Shown here: positions 36,701 to 44,897 of the stretch, piece by piece
How the letters are laid out: every line of letters begins with the position of its first letter
Numbering within the stretch: position 1 is the first letter of the stretch
Source: a virus
Direction: 5' to 3' (one strand)
Length of the DNA: 47,402 bases
IMG/VR virus record: IMGVR_UViG_3300010885_023842
Location: 1 to 47,402 of that record
Notes under the pieces: model-generated
What the model saw: only the letters and a program-made list of their open reading frames with translations
Databases searched by the model: none
Told to the model about the DNA's origin: nothing
Made by a program: the position numbers and the translations under genes

Positions 36701-39641
36701 AAGTTAAGATGCCGCCAGTTCCATTTATTGTGCTTACAGTGATGTTAATATCATTAACCGATAAATTAACAGTGCCTGTTCCAATACCTGCGACGGCCGA
36801 TGCTACGAACGAAGTTCCTACTGTATTGTTTGATGCTCCGTTTAATGTAAAATTAGTAGTACCAAGACTTGCAATAGTATAGGTAACACCTTGTATCATA
36901 GCTGTTGCTAAAATAGTCGGAGCATTTACTTGTCCTCCAGGTATTCTAAGCGTATCACCTGCCAAATAATTAGATCCTGCATAACTAACTGCTACAGAAT
37001 ATAATCCACTGCTTAATGGACTCACTGTAAATGTTGCATTGGATCCTGCGGCTACAATATTAACAGCCGATTGATATGTTAGCGATCCTGTTAAGCTAGT
37101 TACTCCAACTTGAAGAGTGCTAGGATTAATAGTAGATCCAACAATATAATATTTTTGTCCTGTTGTTATTCCGCCAAAACCTGCATAAGTTGTTCCGATT
37201 ACGTTTGTTATGTTTGGATTAGCAAACATTATCGGTTGTTGATCTGTCATGCCAGTTACGGTGTTAACCGTAAAAGTATTTGTTGTAGAACTGCTTGTAG
37301 TGGCAGTAGCAATAATGTTTATGTTAGGTTGTACAATAACGCCGCGCAATTCATCACCAACAATTGCAGTATTAGCCGGAACTGTAATTGGCAGGGTTTC
37401 ATTATAAGTACCAGTCTTAACAAAAATATTTACGCTTACACCAGTATTTGGTGGAGGAAGTGCCGCAGTACTTTGTGTAGTTAACGAACTTGTAACATAT
37501 CCAATCAGTGTCGCGGCAGAGCCTACGGCAGAAACTCCAGTTACTGCATTTGTTTCCGATCCAGGTAAACCGGTTATTTGATAAATGATTGGTGTTATTC
37601 CATTTGTTGTTTGATAATTTGCCGGTGGTGCAGTTTGTGTAAGTGTATAATTTATTAAACTAGTCAAGTATGTTAACATCGGCAAATAAAACGGAACATC
37701 TACTGCAACTGCACTACTAAAGAATTGATTGTTTTGACCAAAGGCAAAAAATGCTAAGGTAGCGGCTATAGTCTGACTATTACCACCTCGTCCGATATCA
37801 TAAGCGATTGCATCAACTATGTAGCCGGCATCTCTAGAAGCTTTTGTTGTATCTAACACATAAGAAGATGTATAAGGAGATAGGTTATTTGTAATCTGAT
37901 ATCTTGCCCACTGAATCATTTCTGCTAAAATCCAAGATTTATTAGCATTTAGTAGTGCTACTCCGTTTGGAAATTGTGTTCCGTTAAGTACCACATTACA
38001 TGCATACGCAATAGATTTAAATGGTCGGTCCCATGTTGATCCGTATTCTGTTGTATCTTGTCCAGTAGTTGAGCATACATAGTATACATTTGAAATAGTA
38101 TTGATGTTAGCCCAAGCAGGAGATGCTGTTTTTGTTCTCAACGTATAAGTGTGTGGTCCTATTGGTAATGCAGTATAACTAAGAGTAGAGCTAGAGTAAT
38201 ATTCTGAATCTCCTATAGTATTCATAGCATTTTTTCTAGCGTGTGTTACATAAATGCTCCAATAAGTATTTCCAGTATCTGAATCAGGTCTATTGTTTGT
38301 TGGACCAACAGCTTGCATACCTGTTAAGTACGCTGAATTATGGCTTTGTATACAAACATACGTGGTATTTTGCCATAATGCAATATCTCCAACGCTGTAG
38401 TAATTATTGAGAACCCAAGTTTTAGTCCAGTAAGTACTAGGTACTAATAAATTCCAGTAAAGATAATTTATTCCAGTAAAGATTAATTGTTGGCCGTCAG
38501 TTAATGTTGTTGTTGAATCAGGAGCCGCACTTAATGTTACGGTCACACCCGATACGCTTACTACCGTCTGACCTTGTGTAAATCCCACACCTATCACATA
38601 CATCCCTGAAGTAATGCCAGTTCCCGACCCAACTTTTAAAGTTGTTCCTGAACTACCAGAAGCAGTATAGGTAGTTGTTATGTTAACAGCTGATGGATCT
38701 TGATTTGAATTATTAGTATTCGCAGAGTATACTCTACCATGTCGACGAACAATCGTACCTACAAGATAATTCGTTACTGAATTCCATTCTCCGGAATAAG
38801 AAAATCCTTGAGTAAACAACGACCAGCTACTTGAACTAGTGCTTGGTGTGTTTCCAGAATTATTAGCTACTTTACTAATGTAAGTGTAACCACCGTATTC
38901 AACAGTGTCGCCTAATTGATAAGTTGCTCCTGCTGAATAAGGATTAGTAGGAGAGTATTGCTGGCCTGGTAACCATAATGTCCAGTTTGACGGAGTAAAT
39001 GTGCTGTCTGAATTATAAGTTGCACATTGATAAATGTTATCGCCAACTTTGGCTAGATCGTTAAGTTTGTATCGAGTTCCGCCACTCCATGTACCTTTAT
39101 ACTCCACGCCGCTAGAAAATATTTTCCAAGAACTTTGATTCGCTTCGAGTCCTAATAATGCTGTGGCCGCGCTGGTATGATTAGCAGTACAAATATATAC
39201 TATGCCGCCGTATTTGACTACATCGCCTATGCCGTAGACTGTACTAACAACCCATGTTATATGCCAGCTAGGAAATTGTGTATATAATGCCCAGTTGCTA
39301 GATTGACTTGCAAATGCTGTACTGGTATGTTGAGTCGTACAATAGTAAAGCTGACCGCCAAATATAGCAATATTTCCTAAACTATAAGGAGTTCCTGAAG
39401 ACCATTGGCCTGTAAATGTTTTACCTTCTACAATTAAATTCCAAAGTGGTGTAGTTGCGCCACTACCTGTCACATAATATAAGTCGTTGTAAAAACTAGA
39501 TGCATTGGAGGTGTTTGCAATCAAACACACATACGTTTTACCCTGGTAACTTACGATTGCATCTTTAGTATAAACCGTACTTGGTTTCCATGCACCTTGC
39601 CAGGTAAAACGTAATCTTCCTATTTTAAATTCTGCTGCCAT
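30765..39641 (-). CDS. Giant modular tail fibre protein, 2958 residues
   Basis: The frame of 8.9 kb encodes a paralogue of the 4128-residue protein. MAAEFKIGRLRFTWQGAW starts the protein; eight carbohydrate-binding-like modules follow (to about residue 480), then a RPFKSIAYAC segment, one helical repeat with SRDAGYIVDAIAYD (560-634), a KTGTYNETLPITVP and GDELRG segment (730-770) and a beta-helix-like part (1010-1170). Next is a beta-sandwich with YLYGAQAEL (1213-1484), then propeller-like repeats (2070-2560) interrupted by a LamG-type concanavalin-like domain (2227-2414), and a C-terminal HDFLYIGSGD and DNVVPTQKAIKTYL region. It probably is a second host-binding fibre. AGGA lies nine bases from the ATG. 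Confidence 0.85.
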   Translation of the reverse strand: MAAEFKIGRLRFTWQGAWKPSTVYTKDAIVSYQGKTYVCLIANTSNASSFYNDLYYVTGSGATTPLWNLIVEGKTFTGQWSSGTPYSLGNIAIFGGQLYYCTTQHTSTAFASQSSNWALYTQFPSWHITWVVSTVYGIGDVVKYGGIVYICTANHTSAATALLGLEANQSSWKIFSSGVEYKGTWSGGTRYKLNDLAKVGDNIYQCATYNSDSTFTPSNWTLWLPGQQYSPTNPYSAGATYQLGDTVEYGGYTYISKVANNSGNTPSTSSSSWSLFTQGFSYSGEWNSVTNYLVGTIVRRHGRVYSANTNNSNQDPSAVNITTTYTASGSSGTTLKVGSGTGITSGMYVIGVGFTQGQTVVSVSGVTVTLSAAPDSTTTLTDGQQLIFTGINYLYWNLLVPSTYWTKTWVLNNYYSVGDIALWQNTTYVCIQSHNSAYLTGMQAVGPTNNRPDSDTGNTYWSIYVTHARKNAMNTIGDSEYYSSSTLSYTALPIGPHTYTLRTKTASPAWANINTISNVYYVCSTTGQDTTEYGSTWDRPFKSIAYACNVVLNGTQFPNGVALLNANKSWILAEMIQWARYQITNNLSPYTSSYVLDTTKASRDAGYIVDAIAYDIGRGGNSQTIAATLAFFAFGQNNQFFSSAVAVDVPFYLPMLTYLTSLINYTLTQTAPPANYQTTNGITPIIYQITGLPGSETNAVTGVSAVGSAATLIGYVTSSLTTQSTAALPPPNTGVSVNIFVKTGTYNETLPITVPANTAIVGDELRGVIVQPNINIIATATTSSSTTNTFTVNTVTGMTDQQPIMFANPNITNVIGTTYAGFGGITTGQKYYIVGSTINPSTLQVGVTSLTGSLTYQSAVNIVAAGSNATFTVSPLSSGLYSVAVSYAGSNYLAGDTLRIPGGQVNAPTILATAMIQGVTYTIASLGTTNFTLNGASNNTVGTSFVASAVAGIGTGTVNLSVNDINITVSTINGTGGILTLTNTGSTIVRLTSYTGGNMTVYAGDNLKDMFRLRNGTGLRNMTLTGLAGTLGQIDVNLIQRPTGGSYACLDPGTGPNDTTAWIYRRSPYVQNVTAFGNGCTALKIDGTLHNGGNKSIVCNDFTHIVNDGIGIWCTGPSSLCEAVSVFSYYGYSGYMAEAGGRIRATNGNSSYGIYGVIATGFDATETPATGIVFNQSSQSQATVQSSYGSAAQLLRLSYANAGSSYNTSTTNLLNFSNNFLGANWTSDNNVIFSKNTTALTGITEAWTLQGLTSGPGGSYVYQDIAIPAAGATYTNISAVNVSGSGSGATFNVTVTSTAYVVTVYAGGSGYVGSNQLYIAGGQLGGVNSVNDCIITVFSLSGSSILTVTSAGTVPINSALNYTLSVYVKKGTATSIDIQGIFSGSQTVTSGLNYNFVTGVSSVSNSGGGVLSQQYGAISQAISTTGNSIGWYRIWFAINDTTGLNTNLQFRIYPRGFNGTAGQYTYLYGAQAELSASTYKPNFYLEVYATSKYSAYANLNITGSGTGVVTIADEIRSASIFQTYVTTDSTGVTGGSGYLTASNNCQSGTNQFIQLATADTNTNANYTGMRVFVNSGTGAGQYGYISYFDSRNTGPTPKYAWVLKESFTSLQIASTNQGTGFFTLASLGTNVSTMYLNQAVQFIPTYYTTSVASTNLAQTTITSAVGGVSNYFVCSSTAGLAGNMGVTFSAGAGALLSNVIGNYIYYVVPGTITPTTFQISANYAGTVYQLNTASGSMIVNFTANNNYLQATTTNMVVNYPIQFTGTAIGGVTDSVVYYISDIIDIGNFTISSTLSTVTVTATTSGTNALTVASTASLQVLNPIIFTNVYDNIVDSQKYYISSIINSTQFTIASSVIRVSVTATAVSTNLITISDTTGLVPNQPIQFIGTSWEPNILSGSIYYILAFGTQGLNGSITVSQLPSQQAVTMSGGTGSMTAKTCPTSFTLSGTTGSMTASSTTAVKSLTLGTGAMTATFSTSLFGGSAVTIGQTYYIQNLPTGSSGTTFAVSLAQGTISGSSTNASPIALQTKTGSMNIAAVGWDHINPGTPIQSVLDNSSVYFIEPRLIYSAPPFNQSTYTSAVSLSPGQSWTSMAYGNNYFIALPNLGQTAAGSPDGRTWSTITLPSSQSWSSIAYGNGYWLAIASGSSQVAVSKSGGAGWRTFNLPSSTTWSNITYGNGRFVAIDAGSTTAAYSTNYGSTWTTSFLPSNHIFVNTASNTPAVGNAQISTTQKQFGTSSLYLDGTASTFITTASSSDYAYGVGDFAIECWVYLTSVTTVQGIFDQRASATEVSLLLDTTDVGLLRLYVNGSYVITGNTALSANTWTHIAVARASGVTRLFVGGTVQTTTYTDTNNYAAKGFTIGAYYTSASRLTGYIDEFRVSTTSRSYSTTFTPSTNPFIPDINTVTLLHFDGANASTAMLSSTIAGTNVGLTYGNGLFVAIASNSGSAAYSADGQTWIASALPASSTWSSIAFGQQTFVVVSSSGRVPAFSQDGKTWSSSNISVQASVVVYGNGAFTALNSNSAVAYTSEDCLQWNQQAVVSQAYGLATAFGINPTNYFGTITTLGGQAAGSLINAGCKTKGRPSVTSGIITSIAEWEPGGGYQTSAGSNTFSSPTLVVTDPNVTTNVQASLRLSNGTLSSPTFNNKGNGYNSNSTSVLISGSGFADQYQTGLSVIINNLSRLPSPGDNLTITGVSQIYKVTSAYPVYGTSIPNLEANVSVSPAISTANATANGTVISIRTKYSQARLTNHDFLYIGSGDLVNSLYPLTNSGNSYPNNQTIEANYGRVFYTSTDQDGNFKVGSLFGVQQATGIVTLSASQFGLTGLTTLSLGGISVGGSSVVVNQFSTDSTFSANSDNVVPTQKAIKTYLTSRLSQGGANTFTGQLTAGTVVVGGPNLIKSTIPNGTTGSNVKMTSKVNFAVVPGSIAPSVNLNINVDGNLAALNFYGRNAFSRAGTR
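32400..32960 (-). other. LamG / concanavalin-like domain inside the 2958-residue fibre protein
   Basis: The segment starts with FGTSSLYLDGTAS and GDFAIECWVYL and ends with TGYIDEFRVSTTSRSY and LLHFDGAN. This is the usual order of a Laminin_G_3 jelly roll. It separates two propeller-like blades of the host protein and is absent at the matching place in the 4128-residue paralogue. LamG domains in phage fibres usually bind glycans. Confidence 0.7.
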
Positions 39642-39653
39642 GTTATTATCCTG

Positions 39654-40034
39654 TTAGTTTGAACTTACTATTTGTGCGGCTGGGTAAGTATAAGACTGGT
39701 TGATACGCACTACCAACTGTCCTGTATTATCGATATAATAAAAACAATTTTTCTGATCCCAGCGATATTGGTCAAAATATAAGTTAGGATATGGACGAGT
39801 ATGATCTGTGGCTAGACGTCCGTCAAAGAAATCTACACCATATTCAAAGTTTTCAAAGTTTCCACTGTTCGGCCCGGCTACGTTTAAACTAAAAGATGCC
39901 GTGCTAGTTAACTGATCTACTTTTTCAAAAAACAGTGTACCATCATCTGTTCTGCGTAATCCGTAAAAAAATCTAGGACTATCTCCAAGAATATCGCCTA
40001 ACGACGTGTCGCCTACATAATAATTTCCGCTCAT
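39654..40034 (-). CDS. Conserved virion-associated protein, 126 residues
   Basis: The protein starts MSGNYYVGDTSLGDILGDSP, followed by RFFYGLRRTDDGTLFFEKV, NFENFEYGVDFFDGR and a FDQYRWDQKNCFYYIDNTGQL block, then INQSYTYP. I know similar sequences from the fibre regions of T4-like cyanophages, where they have no assigned function. The Tyr, Phe and Asp content suggests a compact beta structure rather than a stalk. Its start has AGGA at nine bases. It lies directly before the 2958-residue giant gene and could be a baseplate-side connector or an accessory protein for it. Confidence 0.65.
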   Translation of the reverse strand: MSGNYYVGDTSLGDILGDSPRFFYGLRRTDDGTLFFEKVDQLTSTASFSLNVAGPNSGNFENFEYGVDFFDGRLATDHTRPYPNLYFDQYRWDQKNCFYYIDNTGQLVVRINQSYTYPAAQIVSSN

Positions 40035-40045
40035 AATATCAATCC

Positions 40046-40603
40046 TTAAACGATTTCAACCAAACTTACAACAGCATCTAAACTGGCCGCTGTGTTGGAG
40101 ACAATACTTAATGTGTTACTTCCGCCCAATACTAAACGTTCTCCGCCGTTAATTACACGCAAACTTTGATTTGGTGGAATAACTACATCTTTAATATAAT
40201 AGGCAGCTATCGGGCTCGCATCTGTAAAACTTACCACGATAGCTGTTGATGCAGAACCTGCTGAAGCATTTTGACTCATAGTAATTGTACCTGCGGCCGC
40301 ATTAAAACTGCTGATAGTTGTCAATGCTGGAATATATCCTACCGATGTAAGGGCCGCTCCATTTTGTATTTCACTAAATGTATTCACGTTACTAATAGTT
40401 GGACTACCACTTACAAATGTTCCTGTAAATGTCGATGTTGGTCCTGGGTCTGTAACAATTACACTAGCTGTGATAAAGCTACTAGTAACATTTGCAAGAC
40501 TAATGCCTAACACTGTAGTTCTTACGTTGCTACTTGCTGTATAAACAATAGTTGCAGTTGTTCCAAGGCCAGGGCTTAGTGCGTTTTTAAATGTGGTTGA
40601 CAT
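40046..40603 (-). CDS. Small fibre-associated beta protein with an inserted module
   Basis: The 185-residue protein has the core of the 106-112-residue family: MSTTFKNALSPGLGTTATIVYTA at the start (here truncated) and VVIPPNQSLRVINGGERLVL near the end, as in the IPAGETVSLDQEKLVF turn of the 44568 protein. In the middle (about residues 50-110) it carries a TFTGTFVSGSPTISNV module that recurs in other fibre proteins of this window, so it looks like the small family plus one module. No catalytic motif. The stop is four bases from the next upstream gene's end, and an AGGATAATAAC leader precedes the ATG. Confidence 0.6.
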   Translation of the reverse strand: MSTTFKNALSPGLGTTATIVYTASSNVRTTVLGISLANVTSSFITASVIVTDPGPTSTFTGTFVSGSPTISNVNTFSEIQNGAALTSVGYIPALTTISSFNAAAGTITMSQNASAGSASTAIVVSFTDASPIAAYYIKDVVIPPNQSLRVINGGERLVLGGSNTLSIVSNTAASLDAVVSLVEIV

Positions 40604-40607
40604 GTTA

Positions 40608-42104
40608 TTATCCTAATGTTAGTGCCCACTGGACACTGATGTCTGAAGCTTGGCTAACTGTAATACCACTTTGTACACCAGCAACACTAGTCCATGCCGA
40701 ACCGTTGTAAATTTCAACAGCAAGTGAACTATTGTCAGTATTAAATCGTATCATTCCAGTTGTTGGAATACTTGGACGCTGTAAAGTTGTGCCTGACGGA
40801 ATAACAACACCGTTGGTTCCGCCAATATTGATATAACCAGAAACTGTACCAGTAATACTTGTACTAGTACCTAGAGCTTGTGATGGTGTAACGTAATAAG
40901 TTCCAGCTCCGCCAGTACCAGTTAATAATGCAGTAATAACAGTCCCAGCAGTAACCGCTCCGCCTGCCGCTGATAATATCATGCCTTTATAAATGGTTGC
41001 TGTTGGAGTTCCTGTTACAGTTAATACTGTTGGAGTTACTGTAATTGTTGTATTGGCTTGTGTCAAATAATTATTAATTTGCCACTGGCTTCCGTTACCT
41101 GAACCTGCAATATTAGCTACAATGTAAGTTCCTGCTGGTAAACTACCGCCACTTAATACTTGCCCAACTGCAATTGTTCCGCCTGGTACTGAGTTAACAG
41201 TTAGTGTTGTTCCGCTTGTGCTTCCTGAAAAAGTAAAAGTTGAACCGAGTGCAATAGTACCGTTGAAGGTTGAACTTGATGTTTGTTGTTGGAAGTTTGA
41301 AATAGCATTTGGGCTAGTATTCTGTATAGTGTTTCCACTAATTTTAAAATTACCAATGTTTACACCAGCGGCTCCGGTTGTCACAATTGAAATATCCTGA
41401 CCGCTAGCTGTATTTGTTATGTTGTTGCCAGAAAATGTAAAATTAGCTGTGCTTAAATTACTAGCAGTAAATGTGCCCAGTGTCAATGTGTTAGCATATA
41501 CGTTAGCCCATTGTAAACTTGCACTACCTAAATTATATGTGTTAGTAGTAGCCGGTAAAATATTACTGCTGACGCCAGCAGTAATGGCTACAGTATCAGT
41601 TGTTTGATCACCAATTTGAATATTACCCGCAACAGTAAGTATACCTTGCACTGTTAAATTGCCGGCAGTATTAAAACTACCGTTAACTGTTAAGTTACCG
41701 TTTACTGTGGTAGCACCTGTACCCGTAGTTGTGAATACAATATTTTGATTGTAACTGATTGTGCTGATTGTACTGCCAGTAAGTTGTAAATTGCCTACTT
41801 GCAATAGACCTTGATAAACTACTGGATTTGCTCCGCTAGCTGTTAAATTTATAGTACCACTTGAACTAGTGATATTATTAGAGCTGAAGCTGATTGTGCC
41901 AAGGGTAGCTGTGCCACTGGCATTTAAGTTAGTGGTTCTGGTTGTACCATTTACTTGGAGATCGTCTGAAGGAGTGCTGGTATTAATACCGACACGGCGA
42001 TTGGTAACATCAAGATATAGTAGGGTCGTCTCAAAGGCTAAATCAACTCCGTTACGAAGTAGATTACTCTTTAAGAGCGGACCCGAAATTCGACCTAAGG
42101 CCAT
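40608..42104 (-). CDS. Tail fibre-like protein with VGIN motif, 498 residues
   Basis: The protein opens with MALGRISGPLLKSNLLRNG and LLYLDVTNRRVGIN, then shows fibre-type repeats and ends with a MIRFNTDNSSLAVEIYNGSAW segment and the tail SVQWALTLG. The gene at 42224 shares these three elements, so they are paralogues. In phage fibres the VGIN strand and the RYNT...YNGS.W strand occur at the trimeric ends. Two copies of a GTTLTVNSVPGGTIAVGQVLSGG module lie in the second half; the same module is found in the giant protein. A CTAAATA late element and GAGGAG lie upstream, with a hairpin in the leader. Confidence 0.7.
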   Translation of the reverse strand: MALGRISGPLLKSNLLRNGVDLAFETTLLYLDVTNRRVGINTSTPSDDLQVNGTTRTTNLNASGTATLGTISFSSNNITSSSGTINLTASGANPVVYQGLLQVGNLQLTGSTISTISYNQNIVFTTTGTGATTVNGNLTVNGSFNTAGNLTVQGILTVAGNIQIGDQTTDTVAITAGVSSNILPATTNTYNLGSASLQWANVYANTLTLGTFTASNLSTANFTFSGNNITNTASGQDISIVTTGAAGVNIGNFKISGNTIQNTSPNAISNFQQQTSSSTFNGTIALGSTFTFSGSTSGTTLTVNSVPGGTIAVGQVLSGGSLPAGTYIVANIAGSGNGSQWQINNYLTQANTTITVTPTVLTVTGTPTATIYKGMILSAAGGAVTAGTVITALLTGTGGAGTYYVTPSQALGTSTSITGTVSGYINIGGTNGVVIPSGTTLQRPSIPTTGMIRFNTDNSSLAVEIYNGSAWTSVAGVQSGITVSQASDISVQWALTLG

Positions 42105-42210
42105 GTACTCTCCTCAAACCCCGTGTTTCACGGTTAACCACCTTGCATTGCGGGTTTACCACAGTTTAATATCGGGAATTTTGGTCAAACTCCACAGTAA
42201 TAGTATTTAG
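42105..42210 (-). promoter_or_regulatory. Late promoter CTAAATA with structured leader for the gene at 42104
   Basis: The minus strand has CTAAATA at 42204-42210, a known variant of the late -10 element in aquatic T4-like phages. The leader of about 95 bases contains a hairpin, CCGTG-AAA-CACGG (42121-42133), followed after five bases by the ribosome site GAGGAG (42110-42115). Two imperfect repeats, GTGGTAAACC and GTGGTTAACC, precede the hairpin. Confidence 0.6.
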
Positions 42211-42223
42211 CGGATTGAGTTTT

Positions 42224-43345
42224 TTAACCTAGTATAATGTCGTATATGACACTAAGGTCTGCGGCATCTGAAGCTGATGTTGAAGCTCCGGAGCCAATGG
42301 CAGGTTGCCAAGTTGAACCGTTATAAATTTCTAAGTATTGTAAAGTAGTGTTATAACGAGTCATACCAACTGTTGGAAGAATACGTTGGGCTGTAGTTCC
42401 TGCTGGAATTACTAGTGCTGTTACGTTATTAAAATCCCAATATCCGTCGCTGGTTGAAAGTAAATTATAAGGCTGGCTGGTTGCGTTAACAACATTGTTG
42501 CCTGAAAAAGGATATATTCCGTTAAGACTAACTTTGCCTGCACCTTGTGTTATGAATGTAATATCTTGGGTAGGGTCAACGCTACTGATAGTATTGCCCG
42601 TAAAACGGATACCGCCAGCATTTAAGGTGGTTGTTGTTGTTGAAGTTACTCCGGCAGCAGTTGCGGCATATAAATTATTCCATTGTATACTAGCACTGCC
42701 TAATGTATCAGTATTAGTAATGCTGGGTATCAAATCGCTAGTTATTCCAGCAGTAAAATTTACAGTGTCTGAAGTTTGATCGCCGATATTGATAACACCG
42801 GTTGCCGATAAATTTCCAGTAACATAGCCGTTACCAGTAATAGTGGTTAAACTGCTTGCTCCATTAACTTTACCGTCTCCAGTCCAGCTTACAATGGCTG
42901 CTCCAGACGGGCTAATATTTACATCAGTATTGATGGTAGGTGCATAGATTCCAGTAAGATTATCTACATACAATCCAGATACGCCAACACCGCTAGCAAT
43001 AATAGTAGGAGTACTTGATTGATTTGGAGTTACATTTATTGCTGTGTTAAGGGCGTAACTAATTGTATTTCCGCTAACGGTCCAATTAGTATTTGTAAAT
43101 GTTGTATCAACTTTTAAATTAGTTGTACGTATTCCATTAGAGCCACCAATGAATAATGTGGTAGGACTTGTACCGAAATTATTGATACCAACACGTCGAT
43201 TAGCTACATCTAAGTATAATAAATCAGTGTCAAAACTTAAATCGCCCGCTTGGCTATTTTCAAAGTTAACGAGATTATCGGCTAATAATGGACCGCTTAT
43301 TCGTCCTAAACTTGCGGCATAATCCGGAGTTACATCCGCGGCCAT
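42224..43345 (-). CDS. Tail fibre-like protein with VGIN motif, 373 residues
   Basis: The protein begins MAADVTPDYAASLGRISGP and has DTDLLYLDVANRRVGIN, a repetitive middle with TNTDTLGSASIQWNNLYAA, and a final MTRYNTTLQYLEIYNGSTW plus VIYDIILG. The same three elements mark the gene at 40608, which is longer because it holds an additional repeat region. The NTYNLGSASLQWAN motif is also shared. Together they suggest duplicate fibre stalks or connecting chains. There is no evident late promoter directly before the gene; AGGA lies upstream of the ATG, which is 14 bases from the preceding stop. Confidence 0.7.
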   Translation of the reverse strand: MAADVTPDYAASLGRISGPLLADNLVNFENSQAGDLSFDTDLLYLDVANRRVGINNFGTSPTTLFIGGSNGIRTTNLKVDTTFTNTNWTVSGNTISYALNTAINVTPNQSSTPTIIASGVGVSGLYVDNLTGIYAPTINTDVNISPSGAAIVSWTGDGKVNGASSLTTITGNGYVTGNLSATGVINIGDQTSDTVNFTAGITSDLIPSITNTDTLGSASIQWNNLYAATAAGVTSTTTTTLNAGGIRFTGNTISSVDPTQDITFITQGAGKVSLNGIYPFSGNNVVNATSQPYNLLSTSDGYWDFNNVTALVIPAGTTAQRILPTVGMTRYNTTLQYLEIYNGSTWQPAIGSGASTSASDAADLSVIYDIILG

Positions 43346-43359
43346 TGTTTATTCCTTAA

Positions 43360-44568
43360 TTATTGATCAAAACCCGATAATACTATTACGGGTTTTCCCA
43401 GCGGTACTGCACTGGTAAATCTAAGATAATAACCTGCTGGTCTGACTACTTGAATTGCTCTAGCTGCCGCAATTCCGCCAGTGGTTGCATTATTAATGGT
43501 GATCACGTTAGTTATTGCGTTGACACTGGTAACGGTAGTGCTGGCCGCAAATACTGTACTACCGGCACTACTGGTAAACAGTATTGTTCCAACAGGAGTG
43601 CTGTCAGGAGGACTACTTAACACAACAAGATTGCCCGACGCTGAAACCACTGTAGTTTGAGATCCGCCAAATACTCCGTCGTCGTTAAAACCTTGACCGT
43701 AAACATACATGCCAGCAGTAATTCCAACAGTGCTGGCAACTAATAAATTATTACCCAACAGCGCACTAGATCCCGACGCATCAAATGTTAATGTTCCAGT
43801 GGGCTGAGTATTGGCAATCGCACTTAATACAATAGTCCAACCGCCGCCGCCGGTGTTTGTTGCCGATGACACATACTGATTACTATTGAATCCTGTTCCA
43901 GTTACTTTTTGGCCTGCTACGATTAATACACCGCTAAATCCAGTTACCAGCATAGTGGTTGATGTTATGGCTCCACTGGCATAGGTTGCTGTATTTGGAG
44001 TGGTATTAACTGTAGTGCTGACAGTAGTAGTTGGTGCGGCAGTAGTTAATGTATCACCAACATTAACATCCACAACACTAGATAATGTTAAACTTGTACT
44101 ACCACTGTTTGCCAATACACTTACAACAGTTTCAGTAACTGGATTTTGCGAAAGCAAATAGTTAGTTACTGCAACTTGCAGTACGTTTTCTACCATAACT
44201 AATAAATTCTGCGGACCAAATGTTGAACCAGTTTGTACTTGACTTGGGACAGTTCCAACAGACAACGGGCCAAATAATGTATTAAGTGCATTACCGTTGG
44301 CAAGTGTTTGCTGTGTAATTGCATTTGATTCTTTAAATCGCAATGCTCGCCAAGCACTACCTTGATAAACCATAACTTGGTTAGTTGTAGTATCATAACG
44401 CATCATACCGGTCGAACCTGATGGTTGCGCACTAGTCGGGCCGTTTGGCAATACCAAACTACCTTGACCTATTGGGCTAACATAAACGTTTGCTCGTGCG
44501 GCATCCGAATACAATGTTGTATTGTTTGCAGTTCTTCTATCTAGGGCTTGACGTTTTAAGAATCTCAT
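43360..44568 (-). CDS. Structural fibre-like protein, 402 residues
   Basis: The sequence MRFLKRQALDRRTANNTT is followed by a GMMRYDTTTNQVMVYQGSAW strand, then GPQNLLVMVENVLQVAVTNYLL, and ends in RPAGYYLRFTSAVPLGKPVIVLSGFDQ. I know the VMVENV and RFxSAVPxGKPV elements from structural proteins of T4-like cyanophages with no exact role given. In between lie two modules (residues about 150-340) of the SGTTLxV...GMYVxGxGF type that recur in the giant protein at 39641. The start codon shares a TAATG with the stop of the 106-residue gene, so the two are co-translated. Confidence 0.65.
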   Translation of the reverse strand: MRFLKRQALDRRTANNTTLYSDAARANVYVSPIGQGSLVLPNGPTSAQPSGSTGMMRYDTTTNQVMVYQGSAWRALRFKESNAITQQTLANGNALNTLFGPLSVGTVPSQVQTGSTFGPQNLLVMVENVLQVAVTNYLLSQNPVTETVVSVLANSGSTSLTLSSVVDVNVGDTLTTAAPTTTVSTTVNTTPNTATYASGAITSTTMLVTGFSGVLIVAGQKVTGTGFNSNQYVSSATNTGGGGWTIVLSAIANTQPTGTLTFDASGSSALLGNNLLVASTVGITAGMYVYGQGFNDDGVFGGSQTTVVSASGNLVVLSSPPDSTPVGTILFTSSAGSTVFAASTTVTSVNAITNVITINNATTGGIAAARAIQVVRPAGYYLRFTSAVPLGKPVIVLSGFDQ

Positions 44569-44888
44569 TATACTGCCAATGTGCTTATGGTAAATGCCAA
44601 CATACTGCCAACTGATGCGATTGCAATTAGTGTATCGCCGGTTGCAAATACTAATTTTTCTTGATCTAAACTTACAGTTTCGCCTGCCGGTATTGGTAAT
44701 GCTGAAATAATTGTATGTTTAACCTGTGTTGTTGTTCCGCTAACATCTGCCGCAGGAACTACAAATAATGTTAAATTACTAGTTGATGCTCCGTAGTTAC
44801 ATACAATCATAGTTGAAACTGCATTTGCTCCACTGCTTGCATACATCACCGAATTGCTTGTTGTAACTAATGTATTTGAAATTGCCAT
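44568..44888 (-). CDS. Small virion-associated beta protein, 106 residues
   Basis: The protein has MAISNTLVTTSNSVMYASSG, a strand TMIVCNYGAS, NLTLFVVPA, an IPAGETVSLDQEKLVF turn and AFTISTLAV at the end. The turn with PAGE(T/N) and the strand order resemble the proteins at 17978 and 40046, so at least three members of this small family sit in the fibre block. It may form a compact trimeric cap or collar. AGGA lies six bases from the ATG; the stop is in a TAATG overlap with the next gene. Confidence 0.6.
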   Translation of the reverse strand: MAISNTLVTTSNSVMYASSGANAVSTMIVCNYGASTSNLTLFVVPAADVSGTTTQVKHTIISALPIPAGETVSLDQEKLVFATGDTLIAIASVGSMLAFTISTLAV

Positions 44889-44897
44889 ATGTGTTCC

